A stretch of 64,000 bases of DNA from Micromonospora zamorensis (GCF_900090275.1 NZ_LT607755.1:1550001-1614000), one strand, 5' to 3'. Positions 33,087-41,724 are shown, counted from the stretch's first letter. Translations and numbers: made by a program. The notes: generated by a model not told the origin, from the sequence alone.

Positions 33087-34649
33087 GTGCTGCTGGACCG
33101 CGACGGCACCCTGATCGAGGACGTGCCGTACAACGGCGACCCGGAGAAGGTGCGGCCGGTGCCGGGGGCGCGGGCGGCGCTGGACCGGCTGCGGGCGGCC
33201 GGGCTGCGCCTGGCGGTCGTGACGAACCAGTCGGGCCTGGCCCGGGGCTACTTCACCGGGGAGCAGATGCGGGCCGTGCACGCCCGCGTCGAGGAGTTGC
33301 TGGGTCGGTTCGACGCGTGGCTGGTCTGCCCGCACGACGACGCCGACGGCTGCGACTGCCGCAAGCCGGCGCCCGGCCTTGTGTACGCCGCCGCTCGGGA
33401 ACTGGGCACCACCGCGTCCAGGTGTGTGCTGGTGGGCGACATCGGCCGGGACGTCGGTGCCGCGCTGGCCGCCGGGGCGGCGGGAGTGCTGGTGCCGACC
33501 CCGGTGACCCGACCGGAGGAGATCGCGGCCGCCGGGTGGGTGGCCACCGACCTGCCGGCGGCGGTGGACGAGATCCTGCGCCGCCAACAGGCCGTACGAC
33601 CGGCGACCCCGACCGGTGACCCGGTGCGCACGGCGCTCGTGGTCCGGTCGGACTCGGCCGGGGACGTGCTGGTCACCGGGCCGGCGATCCGTGCCGTCGC
33701 GGCGGGGGCGCAGCGGGTGGTGCTGCTGTGCGGGCCGCGTGGCCGCGCCGCCGCCGACCTGCTGCCCGGCGTCGACGAGATCATCGAGCACCCGCTGCCC
33801 TGGATCGACCCCACGCCGGGGCCGGTCGACCCGGAGGCGGTGCGGAGCCTCACCGCCCGCCTCACCGCGATCGGCGCGGACCAGGCGGTGGTGTTCACCT
33901 CGTTCCACCAGTCCGCCCTGCCGCTGGCACTGCTGCTGCGGATGGCGGGTGTCGGCCGGATCGCGGCGATCAGCGACGACTACCCGGGCTCGCTGCTGGA
34001 CGTCCGGCACCGGGTGCCGGTGGGCGTCCCGGAACCGGAACGTGCCCTCTCCCTCGCCGCCGCCGCCGGTCACCGGCTGCCCGACGGCGACGAACCTGTG
34101 CTCCGGCTCCGCCGCGACGCCGTGCCGCCGCGCCCGGCCGACCTCGGCGACCCGGGGTACGTGGTGCTGCACCCCGGCTCGGCCGCGTCGAGCCGGGCCT
34201 GCCCGCCCGAGGTGGCGACCCGGATCGCCGGGGCGCTGACCGCCGCCGGGCATCGGGTGCTGGTCACCGGCAGCTCCGACGAGCGTGACGTCACCGCCCG
34301 GGTCGCGGCGGCCGGGGGCACCGACCTGGGTGGGCGAACCGGCCTGGCCGGGCTGGCCGGGATCGTGGCGGACGCCAGCGCGGTAGTGGTCGGCAACACC
34401 GGGCCCGCGCACCTGGCCGCCGCGAGCGGAGTGCCGGTGGTGAGTCTCTTCGCGCCGACCGTCCCGTTCGGTCAGTGGGGGCCGTACCGGGTGCCCACCG
34501 TTCGGCTCGGCGACGCCGCCGCGCCCTGCCGGGACACCCGTGCCGCCAGCTGCCCGGTCCCCGGGCACCCCTGCCTCAGTGGCATCGACCCGGACGAGGT
34601 GGTCGACGCGCTGCGGATGCTCGCCGTCAGTGGTGGTGGCGGCCGATGA
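33087..34649 (+). CDS. GmhB-like phosphatase fused to GT9 heptosyltransferase
   Basis: 520 residues from the first standard start codon in frame. HAD-IIIA part (about 1-165): LLDRDGTLIEDVPYNGDP, VVTNQSGLARGYFTGEQ and the zinc loop CPHDDADGCDCRKP, diagnostic of D-glycero-D-manno-heptose-1,7-bisphosphate 7-phosphatase. GT9 part (about 185-515): SDSAGDVLVTGPAIRAV, YVVLHPGSAASSRACPPE and VVGNTGPAHLAAASGVPVVSLFAPT. The true start is unclear: the conserved YDAV just before the GTG suggests translation begins slightly upstream, perhaps at CTG 33069 or GTG 32958. First gene of the heptose operon; its stop overlaps the next start (ATGA). Confidence 0.88.
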   Translation: MLLDRDGTLIEDVPYNGDPEKVRPVPGARAALDRLRAAGLRLAVVTNQSGLARGYFTGEQMRAVHARVEELLGRFDAWLVCPHDDADGCDCRKPAPGLVYAAARELGTTASRCVLVGDIGRDVGAALAAGAAGVLVPTPVTRPEEIAAAGWVATDLPAAVDEILRRQQAVRPATPTGDPVRTALVVRSDSAGDVLVTGPAIRAVAAGAQRVVLLCGPRGRAAADLLPGVDEIIEHPLPWIDPTPGPVDPEAVRSLTARLTAIGADQAVVFTSFHQSALPLALLLRMAGVGRIAAISDDYPGSLLDVRHRVPVGVPEPERALSLAAAAGHRLPDGDEPVLRLRRDAVPPRPADLGDPGYVVLHPGSAASSRACPPEVATRIAGALTAAGHRVLVTGSSDERDVTARVAAAGGTDLGGRTGLAGLAGIVADASAVVVGNTGPAHLAAASGVPVVSLFAPTVPFGQWGPYRVPTVRLGDAAAPCRDTRAASCPVPGHPCLSGIDPDEVVDALRMLAVSGGGGR

Positions 34650-35620
34650 ACATCCTGCTCTGGCACGTGCACGGCTCGTGGACCACGTCGTTCGTGCACG
34701 GCAGCCATCGCTACCTGATCCCCACCACACCCGACCGCGGCCCCTACGGCCTCGGCCGGGCCCGCACCTACCCCTGGCCGGACAGTGCGGTCGAGGTCGC
34801 CCCGGAGGACCTGCCGGGCGCCGACATCGACCTGGTCATCCTGCAACGGCCGGAGGAGATCGACCGGGCCGAGGCGTGGCTGCGCCGCCGCCCCGGCCGC
34901 GACCTCCCGGCGATCTACGTCGAACACAACACCCCGAAGGGCGACGTGCCCAACACACGGCACCCCATGGCCGACCGCGACGACCTGCTCATCGCCCACG
35001 TCACCGGGTTCAACCAGATCTTCTGGGACACCGGCGCCACCCGCACCACAGTGGTCGACCACGGCATCGTCGCCCCCACCGTGTCCTACACGGGCGAACT
35101 CGACCGGCTCGCCGTGGTGATCAACGAGCCGATCCGGCGAGGACGGGTCACCGGCACCGACCTGCTGCCCCAGTTCGCCGAGATCGCGCCGCTGGACGTC
35201 TTCGGCATGGGCGTCGCCGGCCTGGCCGACCACCTCGGGCTGCCCGCCGACCGGCTCACCAGCCACGACGACGTACCCCAGCACCGGATGCACGCCGAGC
35301 TGGCCCGGCGGCGCGCGTACCTGCACCTGTGCCGGTGGACCTCGCTCGGGCTCAGCCTCATCGAGGCGATGGCGATCGGCATGCCGGTCGTCGCGCTCGC
35401 CACCACCGAGGCGGTGATGGCGGTACCCCCGGAGGCGGGCGCCCTCGCCACCCGGACGGACACCCTGCTCGACGCCGCCCGCCGGTTCATCGCCGAACCG
35501 GCGACCGCGCGCCAGGCCGGCGCGGCGGCGCGAACGGCCGCACGCGACAGGTACGGCCTCGACCGTTTCCTCGCTGACTGGGACCGGCTGCTGGAGGAGG
35601 AAGTATGCGGATCGCGATGA
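34646..35620 (+). CDS. Glycosyltransferase (GT4-like)
   Basis: 324 residues starting in the ATGA of the previous stop. Begins MNILLWHVHGSWTTSFVHG, a GT-B N terminus with a loop after strand 1. The C-terminal half carries WTSLGLSLIEAMAIGMPVVALATTEAV, the E-x7-E-like nucleotide-sugar site of GT4 enzymes. The middle contains IYVEHNTPKGDVPNTRHPMADRDDLLIAH. Donor and acceptor are unknown; the operon suggests an ADP-heptose or other activated sugar. Its 3' end overlaps the following GT4 by 16 bases. Confidence 0.8.
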   Translation: MNILLWHVHGSWTTSFVHGSHRYLIPTTPDRGPYGLGRARTYPWPDSAVEVAPEDLPGADIDLVILQRPEEIDRAEAWLRRRPGRDLPAIYVEHNTPKGDVPNTRHPMADRDDLLIAHVTGFNQIFWDTGATRTTVVDHGIVAPTVSYTGELDRLAVVINEPIRRGRVTGTDLLPQFAEIAPLDVFGMGVAGLADHLGLPADRLTSHDDVPQHRMHAELARRRAYLHLCRWTSLGLSLIEAMAIGMPVVALATTEAVMAVPPEAGALATRTDTLLDAARRFIAEPATARQAGAAARTAARDRYGLDRFLADWDRLLEEEVCGSR

Positions 35621-36822
35621 TCTCGGAGCACGCCAGCCCGCTCGCCGTCCTCGGAGGGGAGGACGCCGGCGGCCAGAACACGCACGTCGCGGAGCTGTCC
35701 GCCGCGCTCGCCGCCGCCGGGCACGAGGTACGGGTCTACACCCGGCGGGACGCGCCCGACCTGCCGGTGACCGTCCGCAGCCCGGACGGGTACGACGTGG
35801 TGCACGTCTCCGCCGGGCCGGCCGAGCCGGTGGCCAAGGACGCGTTGCTGCCGCACATGCGGGAGTTCAGTGCCTGGCTGATCGAGCGCTGGCGGGGCGG
35901 GGACTGGGTGCCCGAGGTGATCCACGCGCACTTCTGGATGAGCGGCCTGGCGGCGTTGACCGCCGGCCGGCAGACCGGGGTGCCGGTGGTGCAGACGTAC
36001 CACGCGTTGGGCACTGTGAAGCGCCGCTACCAGGGCGTGCAGGACACCAGCCCGGCCCGCCGGGTGTCCTACGAGCGCGAGCTGGGCCGCTCGGTGGACC
36101 GGATCGTCGCCCAGTGCCGTGACGAGGTGGGCGAACTGGTCCGGATGGGCGTGCCCCGGTCCCGGATGACCGTCGTGCCCTCCGGAGTCAACCTCGCCAC
36201 GTTCGCCCCGCTCGGGCCGGCCGCCGACCGCGAGCCGGGTCGGGCCCGGATCCTGACCGTGGGTCGACTGGTCGAACGCAAGGGCTTCCAGACCGTGGTC
36301 CGTGCGATGGCCCTGGTCCCGGACGCCGAGTGCGTGGTGGTCGGCGGCCCGCCCGAGGGGCTGCTGGAGACCGACCCGTACGCCCGGCGGCTTCGGGCAC
36401 TGGCCGAGTCGTGCGGGGTGGCCGACCGGGTGCACCTGGTCGGCGCGGTGCCCCGGGAGGAGATGGGCCGCTGGTACCGCTCGGCGGACCTGCTGGTCGC
36501 CGCACCCTGGTACGAGCCGTTCGGGTTGACCCCGCTGGAGGCGATGGCCTGTGGGGTGCCGGTTGTCGGCACCGCCGTCGGCGGCATCCGGGACACCGTC
36601 GTCGACGGGACGACCGGTGACCTCGTGCCGGCGCGGGACCCGCAGGCGCTGGCCGCCGCGATCCAGGGGTTGCTCGACGACCGGATCAGGCGCTTCGCGT
36701 ACGCGACGGCGGCGCGCGAGCGGGCCCGGACGCGGTACTCGTGGGCGGCAACCGCCGAGCGGCTGGTCGAGGTCTACAGCGAGGTGGCCGCCGTGCGTCG
36801 CCCGACCCGGGTGGTGGCCTGA
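35605..36822 (+). CDS. Glycosyltransferase family 4
   Basis: 405 residues. Clear GT4: the MRIAMISEHASPLAVLGGEDAGGQNTHVAELSAAL opening resembles sucrose-synthase/MshA-like enzymes. The C-terminal domain has ILTVGRLVERKGFQTVVRAM and the donor-site APWYEPFGLTPLEAMACGVPVVGTAVGGI (E-x7-E). The nearest named relatives use UDP- or ADP-sugars with a retaining mechanism. Sits inside the operon with a 16-base overlap upstream and TGATG junction downstream. Confidence 0.9.
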   Translation: MRIAMISEHASPLAVLGGEDAGGQNTHVAELSAALAAAGHEVRVYTRRDAPDLPVTVRSPDGYDVVHVSAGPAEPVAKDALLPHMREFSAWLIERWRGGDWVPEVIHAHFWMSGLAALTAGRQTGVPVVQTYHALGTVKRRYQGVQDTSPARRVSYERELGRSVDRIVAQCRDEVGELVRMGVPRSRMTVVPSGVNLATFAPLGPAADREPGRARILTVGRLVERKGFQTVVRAMALVPDAECVVVGGPPEGLLETDPYARRLRALAESCGVADRVHLVGAVPREEMGRWYRSADLLVAAPWYEPFGLTPLEAMACGVPVVGTAVGGIRDTVVDGTTGDLVPARDPQALAAAIQGLLDDRIRRFAYATAARERARTRYSWAATAERLVEVYSEVAAVRRPTRVVA

Positions 36823-37523
36823 TGCCGGCGGGAAGCCTGCTCGACACCCACCTGACGAACCTCGCCGCGGCGCTGGTGTCGTACCGGAGGTGTGAGTCGC
36901 AGCTGGCCCGCTGGGGTGCGGACCTGGCCCACCGGCTGGCCGGCGGGGGTCGTCTGCTGGTCGCCGGCAACGGCGGTAGTGCCGCCGAGGCCCAGCACCT
37001 CACCGCCGAGCTGGTCGGCAAGCTGCACCACGACCGGCAGCCGTTGTCCGCGATCGCGCTGCACGCCGAGACGAGCGCGCTCACCGCCATCGCCAACGAC
37101 TACGGCTACACCGACGTCTACGCCCGCCAGGTGCGCGCGCATGGTCGTCCCGGTGACGTCCTGCTGCTGCTGAGCACCAGCGGCAGCAGCGCCAACCTGA
37201 TCACCGCCGCGCTGGCCGCCCGGGAGGCCGGCCTGACGAGCTGGGCGCTCACCGGGGCGACGCCCAATCCCCTCGCCGACGCCTGTGACGAGGTGCTGGC
37301 TGTCGCGTCCCCCGACACCCAGGTCGTCCAGGAGCTGCACCTCGTGACCAGCCACCTGCTCTGTGAGTACCTCGAACAGGAACTGCCCGCCGCCCTGGCC
37401 GCGGTCGCCGACCCGGCGGCGGTCCACCACGACCCGACCGAGCCCGCTCCGCCGGCCCGGTCGGTGCGTACCGGGGTCGAAGTGGTGCTCGACGGTGGGA
37501 CCGGACAGCAGGTCGACGCGTGA
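36822..37523 (+). CDS. gmhA: Sedoheptulose-7-phosphate isomerase (GmhA)
   Basis: 233 residues, ATG inside TGATG of the preceding stop. SIS-domain protein: VAGNGGSAAEAQHLTAELVGKL (nucleotide-like phosphate-sugar site), IANDYGYTDVYARQVRAHG, LLLSTSGSSANLITAALAARE and VQELHLVTSHLLCEYLE, all characteristic of GmhA. It converts sedoheptulose 7-phosphate to D-glycero-D-manno-heptose 7-phosphate, the first committed step of ADP-heptose synthesis. A C-terminal extension of about 45 residues is low complexity and absent from typical GmhA (about 190 residues). Confidence 0.92.
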   Translation: MPAGSLLDTHLTNLAAALVSYRRCESQLARWGADLAHRLAGGGRLLVAGNGGSAAEAQHLTAELVGKLHHDRQPLSAIALHAETSALTAIANDYGYTDVYARQVRAHGRPGDVLLLLSTSGSSANLITAALAAREAGLTSWALTGATPNPLADACDEVLAVASPDTQVVQELHLVTSHLLCEYLEQELPAALAAVADPAAVHHDPTEPAPPARSVRTGVEVVLDGGTGQQVDA

Positions 37524-37539
37524 GGATGAGGAGGCAAGC

Positions 37540-39012
37540 GTGAGAGGACCCGTGGTGGTGCTCGGCGACACCCTGCTCGACCGGGACGTGGAAGGGGTGG
37601 TGAACCGGCTATGCCCGGACTCCCCGGTGCCGGTGCTCGACGAGACCGCGGCCACCGACCGACCCGGTGGCGCCGGTCTGGCGGCGGTGTTCGCCGCCGC
37701 GCAGGGCGCCGAGGTGGTGCTGGTGACCGCGCTCGCCGACGACGCTGGCGGAGCCCGACTGAGCACGCTGCTCGCCGCTGCTGGTGTGCAGGTGTATCCC
37801 CTGGCTCTCTCCGGCGCGACGCCGGAGAAGATCCGGCTACGGGCTCGGGGTCGGGTGCTGCTGCGCCACGACCGCGGTGGCGCGTCCGGGGAGCCGGGTC
37901 AGCCCTCCGACGAGGTGCTGCGGGTGATCGCCGGAGCGTCGGCGGTGCTGGTCAGCGACTACGGCCGGGGGGTGGCCCGGCAGCCCGCGCTTCGTGACGC
38001 GTTGGCCGCGACCCGCGCGCCGGTGGTGTGGGACCCGCATCCGCGCGGTCCGGCGGCGGTGCCCGGCGTCCACCTTGCCACCCCGAACGAGTCGGAGGTG
38101 CGGGAGCTGGTTCCCGCGCTGCCCGGTGCCTCCCGGCTGGCCACCGCTTCGCGTGGTGCGCAGGGGCTCCGCCGGCGCTGGAGGGCCGGCGCGGTCGCGG
38201 TGACGCTGGGCGGTGACGGCGCGCTGCTCTGCCACGCCGGGTCGACGCCGCTGGTGGTGCCGACCCCCGGCAGCGCGGAGGGGGACACCTGCGGAGCCGG
38301 GGACCGCTTCGCGGCCGCTGCCAGCCTCGCGTTGGCTCAGGGCGCCCTGGTCTCCGAGGCGGTGCAGGCGGCGGTCGCCGAGGCGTCCCGGTTCGTGGCG
38401 GGTGGAGGAGTGGCCGCGGCGCTTCCGGCGGCGAACGCAAGGAGGGAGTCCGGGTTGCGATCCGCGCAGTCGCGAACGAGGGGTGGCCCTGCGAACGCCG
38501 CTCTGGTCAGCCCCGGTGGGGACCGGGTCGGAGTCGCGGCGGTCGCCACGCTCCTGGGTGAGGTACGGGCCGCAGGTGGCACGGTGGTGGCGACCGGTGG
38601 TTGCTTCGACCTGCTGCACGCCGGGCACGTGGCCACCCTGGAGGCCGCCCGGCAGCTCGGCGACTGCCTGATCGTCTGCCTGAACTCCGACGCCAGCGTG
38701 GCCGGGTTGAAGGGCCCGGATCGGCCGGTGATGTCCGAGGGTGACCGCAGTCGGCTGCTGGCCGCTCTGAGCTGTGTCGACGCGGTCCTCGTCTTCGACG
38801 AGCCGACCCCGGACGCGGCGCTGTCCTGGATACGGCCCGACGTCTGGGTCAAGGGTGGCGACTACGCCACCGGCGGCGGTGACGCCTCGGCCACCCTGCC
38901 GGAGGCGGAGGTTCTGCGCCGGTGGGGCGGAAACACGGTGGTGGTGCCCTATCTGGACGGTCGTTCCACCACCGACATGATCGTCCGGACGCTCGCGGAG
39001 CGGGTCCGATGA
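37540..39012 (+). CDS. hldE: Bifunctional heptose-7-P kinase / heptose-1-P adenylyltransferase (HldE)
   Basis: 490 residues, GTG after GGATGAGGAGG. PfkB/ribokinase domain at about 1-305: VVLGDTLLDRDVEGVV, DRPGGAGLAAVFAAAQGA, VLVSDYGRGVA, and the catalytic GDTCGAGDRFAAAA. An arginine-serine-rich linker of about 35 residues follows. The nucleotidyltransferase domain (about 340-490) has GGCFDLLHAGHVATL (HxGH), VCLNSDASVAGLKGPDRPV and PYLDGRSTTDMIV. It phosphorylates heptose 7-phosphate at C1, then adenylates heptose 1-phosphate, flanking the GmhB step encoded upstream. Fused HldE is usual in Gram-negatives with LPS. Confidence 0.93.
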   Translation: MRGPVVVLGDTLLDRDVEGVVNRLCPDSPVPVLDETAATDRPGGAGLAAVFAAAQGAEVVLVTALADDAGGARLSTLLAAAGVQVYPLALSGATPEKIRLRARGRVLLRHDRGGASGEPGQPSDEVLRVIAGASAVLVSDYGRGVARQPALRDALAATRAPVVWDPHPRGPAAVPGVHLATPNESEVRELVPALPGASRLATASRGAQGLRRRWRAGAVAVTLGGDGALLCHAGSTPLVVPTPGSAEGDTCGAGDRFAAAASLALAQGALVSEAVQAAVAEASRFVAGGGVAAALPAANARRESGLRSAQSRTRGGPANAALVSPGGDRVGVAAVATLLGEVRAAGGTVVATGGCFDLLHAGHVATLEAARQLGDCLIVCLNSDASVAGLKGPDRPVMSEGDRSRLLAALSCVDAVLVFDEPTPDAALSWIRPDVWVKGGDYATGGGDASATLPEAEVLRRWGGNTVVVPYLDGRSTTDMIVRTLAERVR

Positions 39013-39710
39013 CCGCCACGCGGCCCGGAGCCGGGCCCACCGTCCTGGTCACCGGCGGCGCGAGCGGCCTCGGCGCGGCGGTGGTCGCGGCGGTGTCCGC
39101 GTCCGGTGGTCGACCGATCGTGCTGGACCGGCAGCCGCCGGCCGACGGGGTGTCCTGGACCGAGTGCGATCTGGCCGACACGCGGGCCGCCGAGGTGGCC
39201 ACCCAGCACCTCGCCGAGCAGGCCGGCGGCCTGGACGCGGTGGTGACCGCGGCCGGCACGGACGTGCCGGGTCGACTCGCCGACGTGCCGGGGGAGACCT
39301 GGGACCGGATCGTCGCGGTGGACCTGCTGGCCACGGCGGCGGTGATCCGGGCCGCGCTGCCGTTCCTGCTGACGTCCCGGGGGCGCATCGTCACTGTCGC
39401 CTCCACCCTGGGCGTCAAGGCGGTCAGCGACGCCACCGCGTACTGCGCGGCCAAGTTCGGCGTGGTCGGCTTCACCCGCGCCCTCGCCGCCGAGCTCGCC
39501 GGGCAGGTCGGTGTCACGCTGCTGATCCCGGGCGGAATGCGCACCGCGTTCTTCGACGAGCGCGACCCGCAGTACAAACCGGGGCCGGACGCGATCCTCA
39601 ACGATCCCGCCGACACCGCCGCCGCCGTCATGTTCGCGCTCAACCAGCCGCCCGGCTGCGCGGTTCGCGAGCTGGTGGTCTGCGCCGAGCAGGAGACGTC
39701 GTACCCGTGA
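39009..39710 (+). CDS. Classical SDR oxidoreductase of the heptose operon
   Basis: 233 residues, ATGA overlap with hldE. TVLVTGGASGLGAAVVAAV (TGxxxGxG), VVTAAGTDV, catalytic VASTLGVKAV serine region and AYCAAKFGVVG (YxxxK). It is a short classical SDR, unlike the roughly 310-residue HldD epimerase. It may therefore oxidise, reduce or epimerise a sugar differently, or act on another metabolite. The position between HldE and GT9 argues for modification of the nucleotide-heptose or acceptor. A GTGA junction couples it to the next gene. Confidence 0.9.
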   Translation: MTATRPGAGPTVLVTGGASGLGAAVVAAVSASGGRPIVLDRQPPADGVSWTECDLADTRAAEVATQHLAEQAGGLDAVVTAAGTDVPGRLADVPGETWDRIVAVDLLATAAVIRAALPFLLTSRGRIVTVASTLGVKAVSDATAYCAAKFGVVGFTRALAAELAGQVGVTLLIPGGMRTAFFDERDPQYKPGPDAILNDPADTAAAVMFALNQPPGCAVRELVVCAEQETSYP

Positions 39711-40660
39711 TCCTCGTGCTGCGCGCCCTCGGCGTCGGCGACCTGGTCACCGCCGTGCCCGCGCTGCGGGCGCTGCGGGCCGCGTATCCGTCCCGGGAAC
39801 TGGCGCTCGCCGCGCCCGCCTGGTTGGCACCGCTGGTCGACCTGGTCGGCGGCGTCGACCGGCTGGTGGACACGGCCGGGCTGGACCGGCCCATCGGGGT
39901 CGGGGCGGCCCCGCAGGTCGCGGTCAACCTGCACGGGCGCGGCCCGCAGTCGCACCGGTTGCTCGCGGCCACCCGGCCCGGCCGGCTGTTCGCCTTCGCC
40001 AACCCGGAGGCTGGCCACACCGACGGTCCGCGGTGGTCCGTGGACGAGCACGAGGTGGACCGGTGGTGCCGGCTGCTGTCCTGGTACGACATCGCGGCCG
40101 ACCGCTCCGATCTCGACCTGCGCCGGCCCGGGGCGGCCGGGTTGCCCACGGGTGTCACAGTGCTGCATCCCGGCAGCAAGGTCCCCGCCAAGCGGTGGCC
40201 CGCCGAGCGGTTCGCCGCGCTGGCCCGGGCGCTCAGCGAGCAGGGGCACCGGGTGCTGCTCACCGGATCGGCCGACGAGGGGGCACTGGCAGGACGGGTG
40301 GCCGAGGCGGCCGGCCTGCCGTCCGACGCCGTGCTGGCCGGCCGCACCGACCTCGGCGCGCTCGCCACGCTGGTGGCGCACGCCCGGCTGGTGGTCAGCG
40401 GGGACACCGGGGTGGCCCACCTGGCCACCGCGTACGGCACCGCCTCGGTCGTGCTCTTCGGGCCGGTCCCGCCGGCGCACTGGGGGCCGCCGCCGGACCG
40501 GCCCCGGCACCGGGTGCTCTGGGCCGGCGACGGGGATTGGCCCAGGTGGGACGGGGTAGGAAGCCACCCGACGATGGCGGCCCTGCGTCTCGACGCGGTG
40601 CTGGCCGCCGTGGCTGAGGTGGAAAGGCTGGTGCGTGTCTCCGGTGCGGTTGCGGCGTAG
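39707..40660 (+). CDS. GT9 heptosyltransferase-like glycosyltransferase
   Basis: 317 residues, GTG in GTGA. Opening VILVLRALGVGDLVTAVPALRALRAAYP is the GT9 signature. The donor-site region includes VLHPGSKVPAKRWPAERFAALARAL, AGRTDLGALATLVAHARLVVSGDTGVAHLATAYGT and LFGPVPPAHWGPP. In LPS-making bacteria GT9 enzymes transfer ADP-heptose. Together with the upstream fused GT9 this gives the operon two such enzymes. The 3' end overlaps the topoisomerase by 26 bases. Confidence 0.9.
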   Translation: MILVLRALGVGDLVTAVPALRALRAAYPSRELALAAPAWLAPLVDLVGGVDRLVDTAGLDRPIGVGAAPQVAVNLHGRGPQSHRLLAATRPGRLFAFANPEAGHTDGPRWSVDEHEVDRWCRLLSWYDIAADRSDLDLRRPGAAGLPTGVTVLHPGSKVPAKRWPAERFAALARALSEQGHRVLLTGSADEGALAGRVAEAAGLPSDAVLAGRTDLGALATLVAHARLVVSGDTGVAHLATAYGTASVVLFGPVPPAHWGPPPDRPRHRVLWAGDGDWPRWDGVGSHPTMAALRLDAVLAAVAEVERLVRVSGAVAA

Positions 40661-41627
40661 CGACCCGGGTCGACCGGGGTACGGGCGGCGTCGACGTGGA
40701 CGGGGCTGGGCCTTCGTCGACCCGGCCGGCGATCCCGTCCGTGACCCGGAGGTCCTGGCCCGGCTGCGGGAGCTGGTCATTCCTCCGGCCTGGCAGAACG
40801 TCTGGATCTCGCCGTACGCGAACGGGCACATCCAGGCGATCGGGATCGACGCGGCCGGGCGCAAGCAGTACGTCTACCACCCCCGGTGGCGGGAGAAGCA
40901 GGACGAGGCGAAGTTCGACCACATGCTGGAGGTGGCACGCCGGCTGCCGGTGCTGCGCGAGCGGGTGGGGCGTGACCTGGACGGCCGAGGGCTGGGCCGG
41001 GACCGGGTGCTGGCGACGGTGGCCCGACTGCTGGACATGGGGATGTTCCGGGTCGGCAGCGACCAGTACGCGGCCGGCGACGACCCGACGTACGGGGTGT
41101 CCACCCTGCGTCCCGAGCATGCCCGATCCCGGGGCGGCTGCGTGGTCTTCGTGTTCCCCGCCAAGGGTGGCATCGAGCAGGTACGCCGGATCGAGGACCC
41201 GGAGCTGTGCCAGGTGCTGGTCAATCTGCGCCGTCGTCGGCGGTGGGCGGACCGGCTGTTCGGCTACTGGGACGGCCGGGAGTGGCGCGACGTGCGCAGC
41301 GACGAAGTCAACGGGTACCTGCGTGACGCCAGCGGCGGGGAGATGACCGCGAAGGACTTCCGCACCTGGCACGCCACAGTGCTCGCCGCCACCGAGTTGG
41401 CGACCGTCGGCCCGGCCCGCTCGGTCACCGCCCGGCGCAAGGCGGTGGTCGCGGTGATGCGCGAGGTGGCCGAGCTGCTGGGCAACACCCCGACGGTGGC
41501 GCGGACGTCCTACGTGGATCCGCGGGTCGTTGACCTGTACCACGACGGGGTGGTGGCGTCGGTGGACCCGCAGGCGCCACGCGAGGAGGCCGAGCGGGTG
41601 GTCCTGGAGCTGCTGGAGAAGACCTGA
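40635..41627 (+). CDS. Type IB DNA topoisomerase
   Basis: 330 residues, GTG start 26 bases inside the GT9 gene. Bacterial TopIB/poxvirus-type layout: N-terminal YGRRRRGRGWAFVDPAG, catalytic core AAGDDPTYGVSTLRPEHARSRGG (Arg), the His in KDFRTWHATVLAA, and nucleophile Tyr in TVARTSYVDPRVVDLY. Relaxes supercoils through a 3'-phosphotyrosine without ATP. Ordinary in actinobacteria, but its translational overlap with a sugar operon is odd and probably reflects operon packing. Confidence 0.92.
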   Translation: MSPVRLRRSDPGRPGYGRRRRGRGWAFVDPAGDPVRDPEVLARLRELVIPPAWQNVWISPYANGHIQAIGIDAAGRKQYVYHPRWREKQDEAKFDHMLEVARRLPVLRERVGRDLDGRGLGRDRVLATVARLLDMGMFRVGSDQYAAGDDPTYGVSTLRPEHARSRGGCVVFVFPAKGGIEQVRRIEDPELCQVLVNLRRRRRWADRLFGYWDGREWRDVRSDEVNGYLRDASGGEMTAKDFRTWHATVLAATELATVGPARSVTARRKAVVAVMREVAELLGNTPTVARTSYVDPRVVDLYHDGVVASVDPQAPREEAERVVLELLEKT

Positions 41628-41632
41628 CCGGC

Positions 41633-41724
41633 CCCGCCAACGATCCTGGGGGGAGGTGGCGGGACCGGGGCCTCAGGATGAGGGGTGCACCGGGCGGCCG
41701 CCCGCCGCGTTTTCGCGGCGGGCG
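41633..41724. terminator. Two hairpins ending the heptose operon
   Basis: First, CCCCGCCA pairs with TGGCGGG across a G-rich loop (about 41633-41664). Second, CGCCCGCCGCG (41699-41709) and CGCGGCGGGCG (41714-41724) form a perfect 11-base stem with a TTTT loop. The region separates the convergent topoisomerase and AraC genes. Confidence 0.75.
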
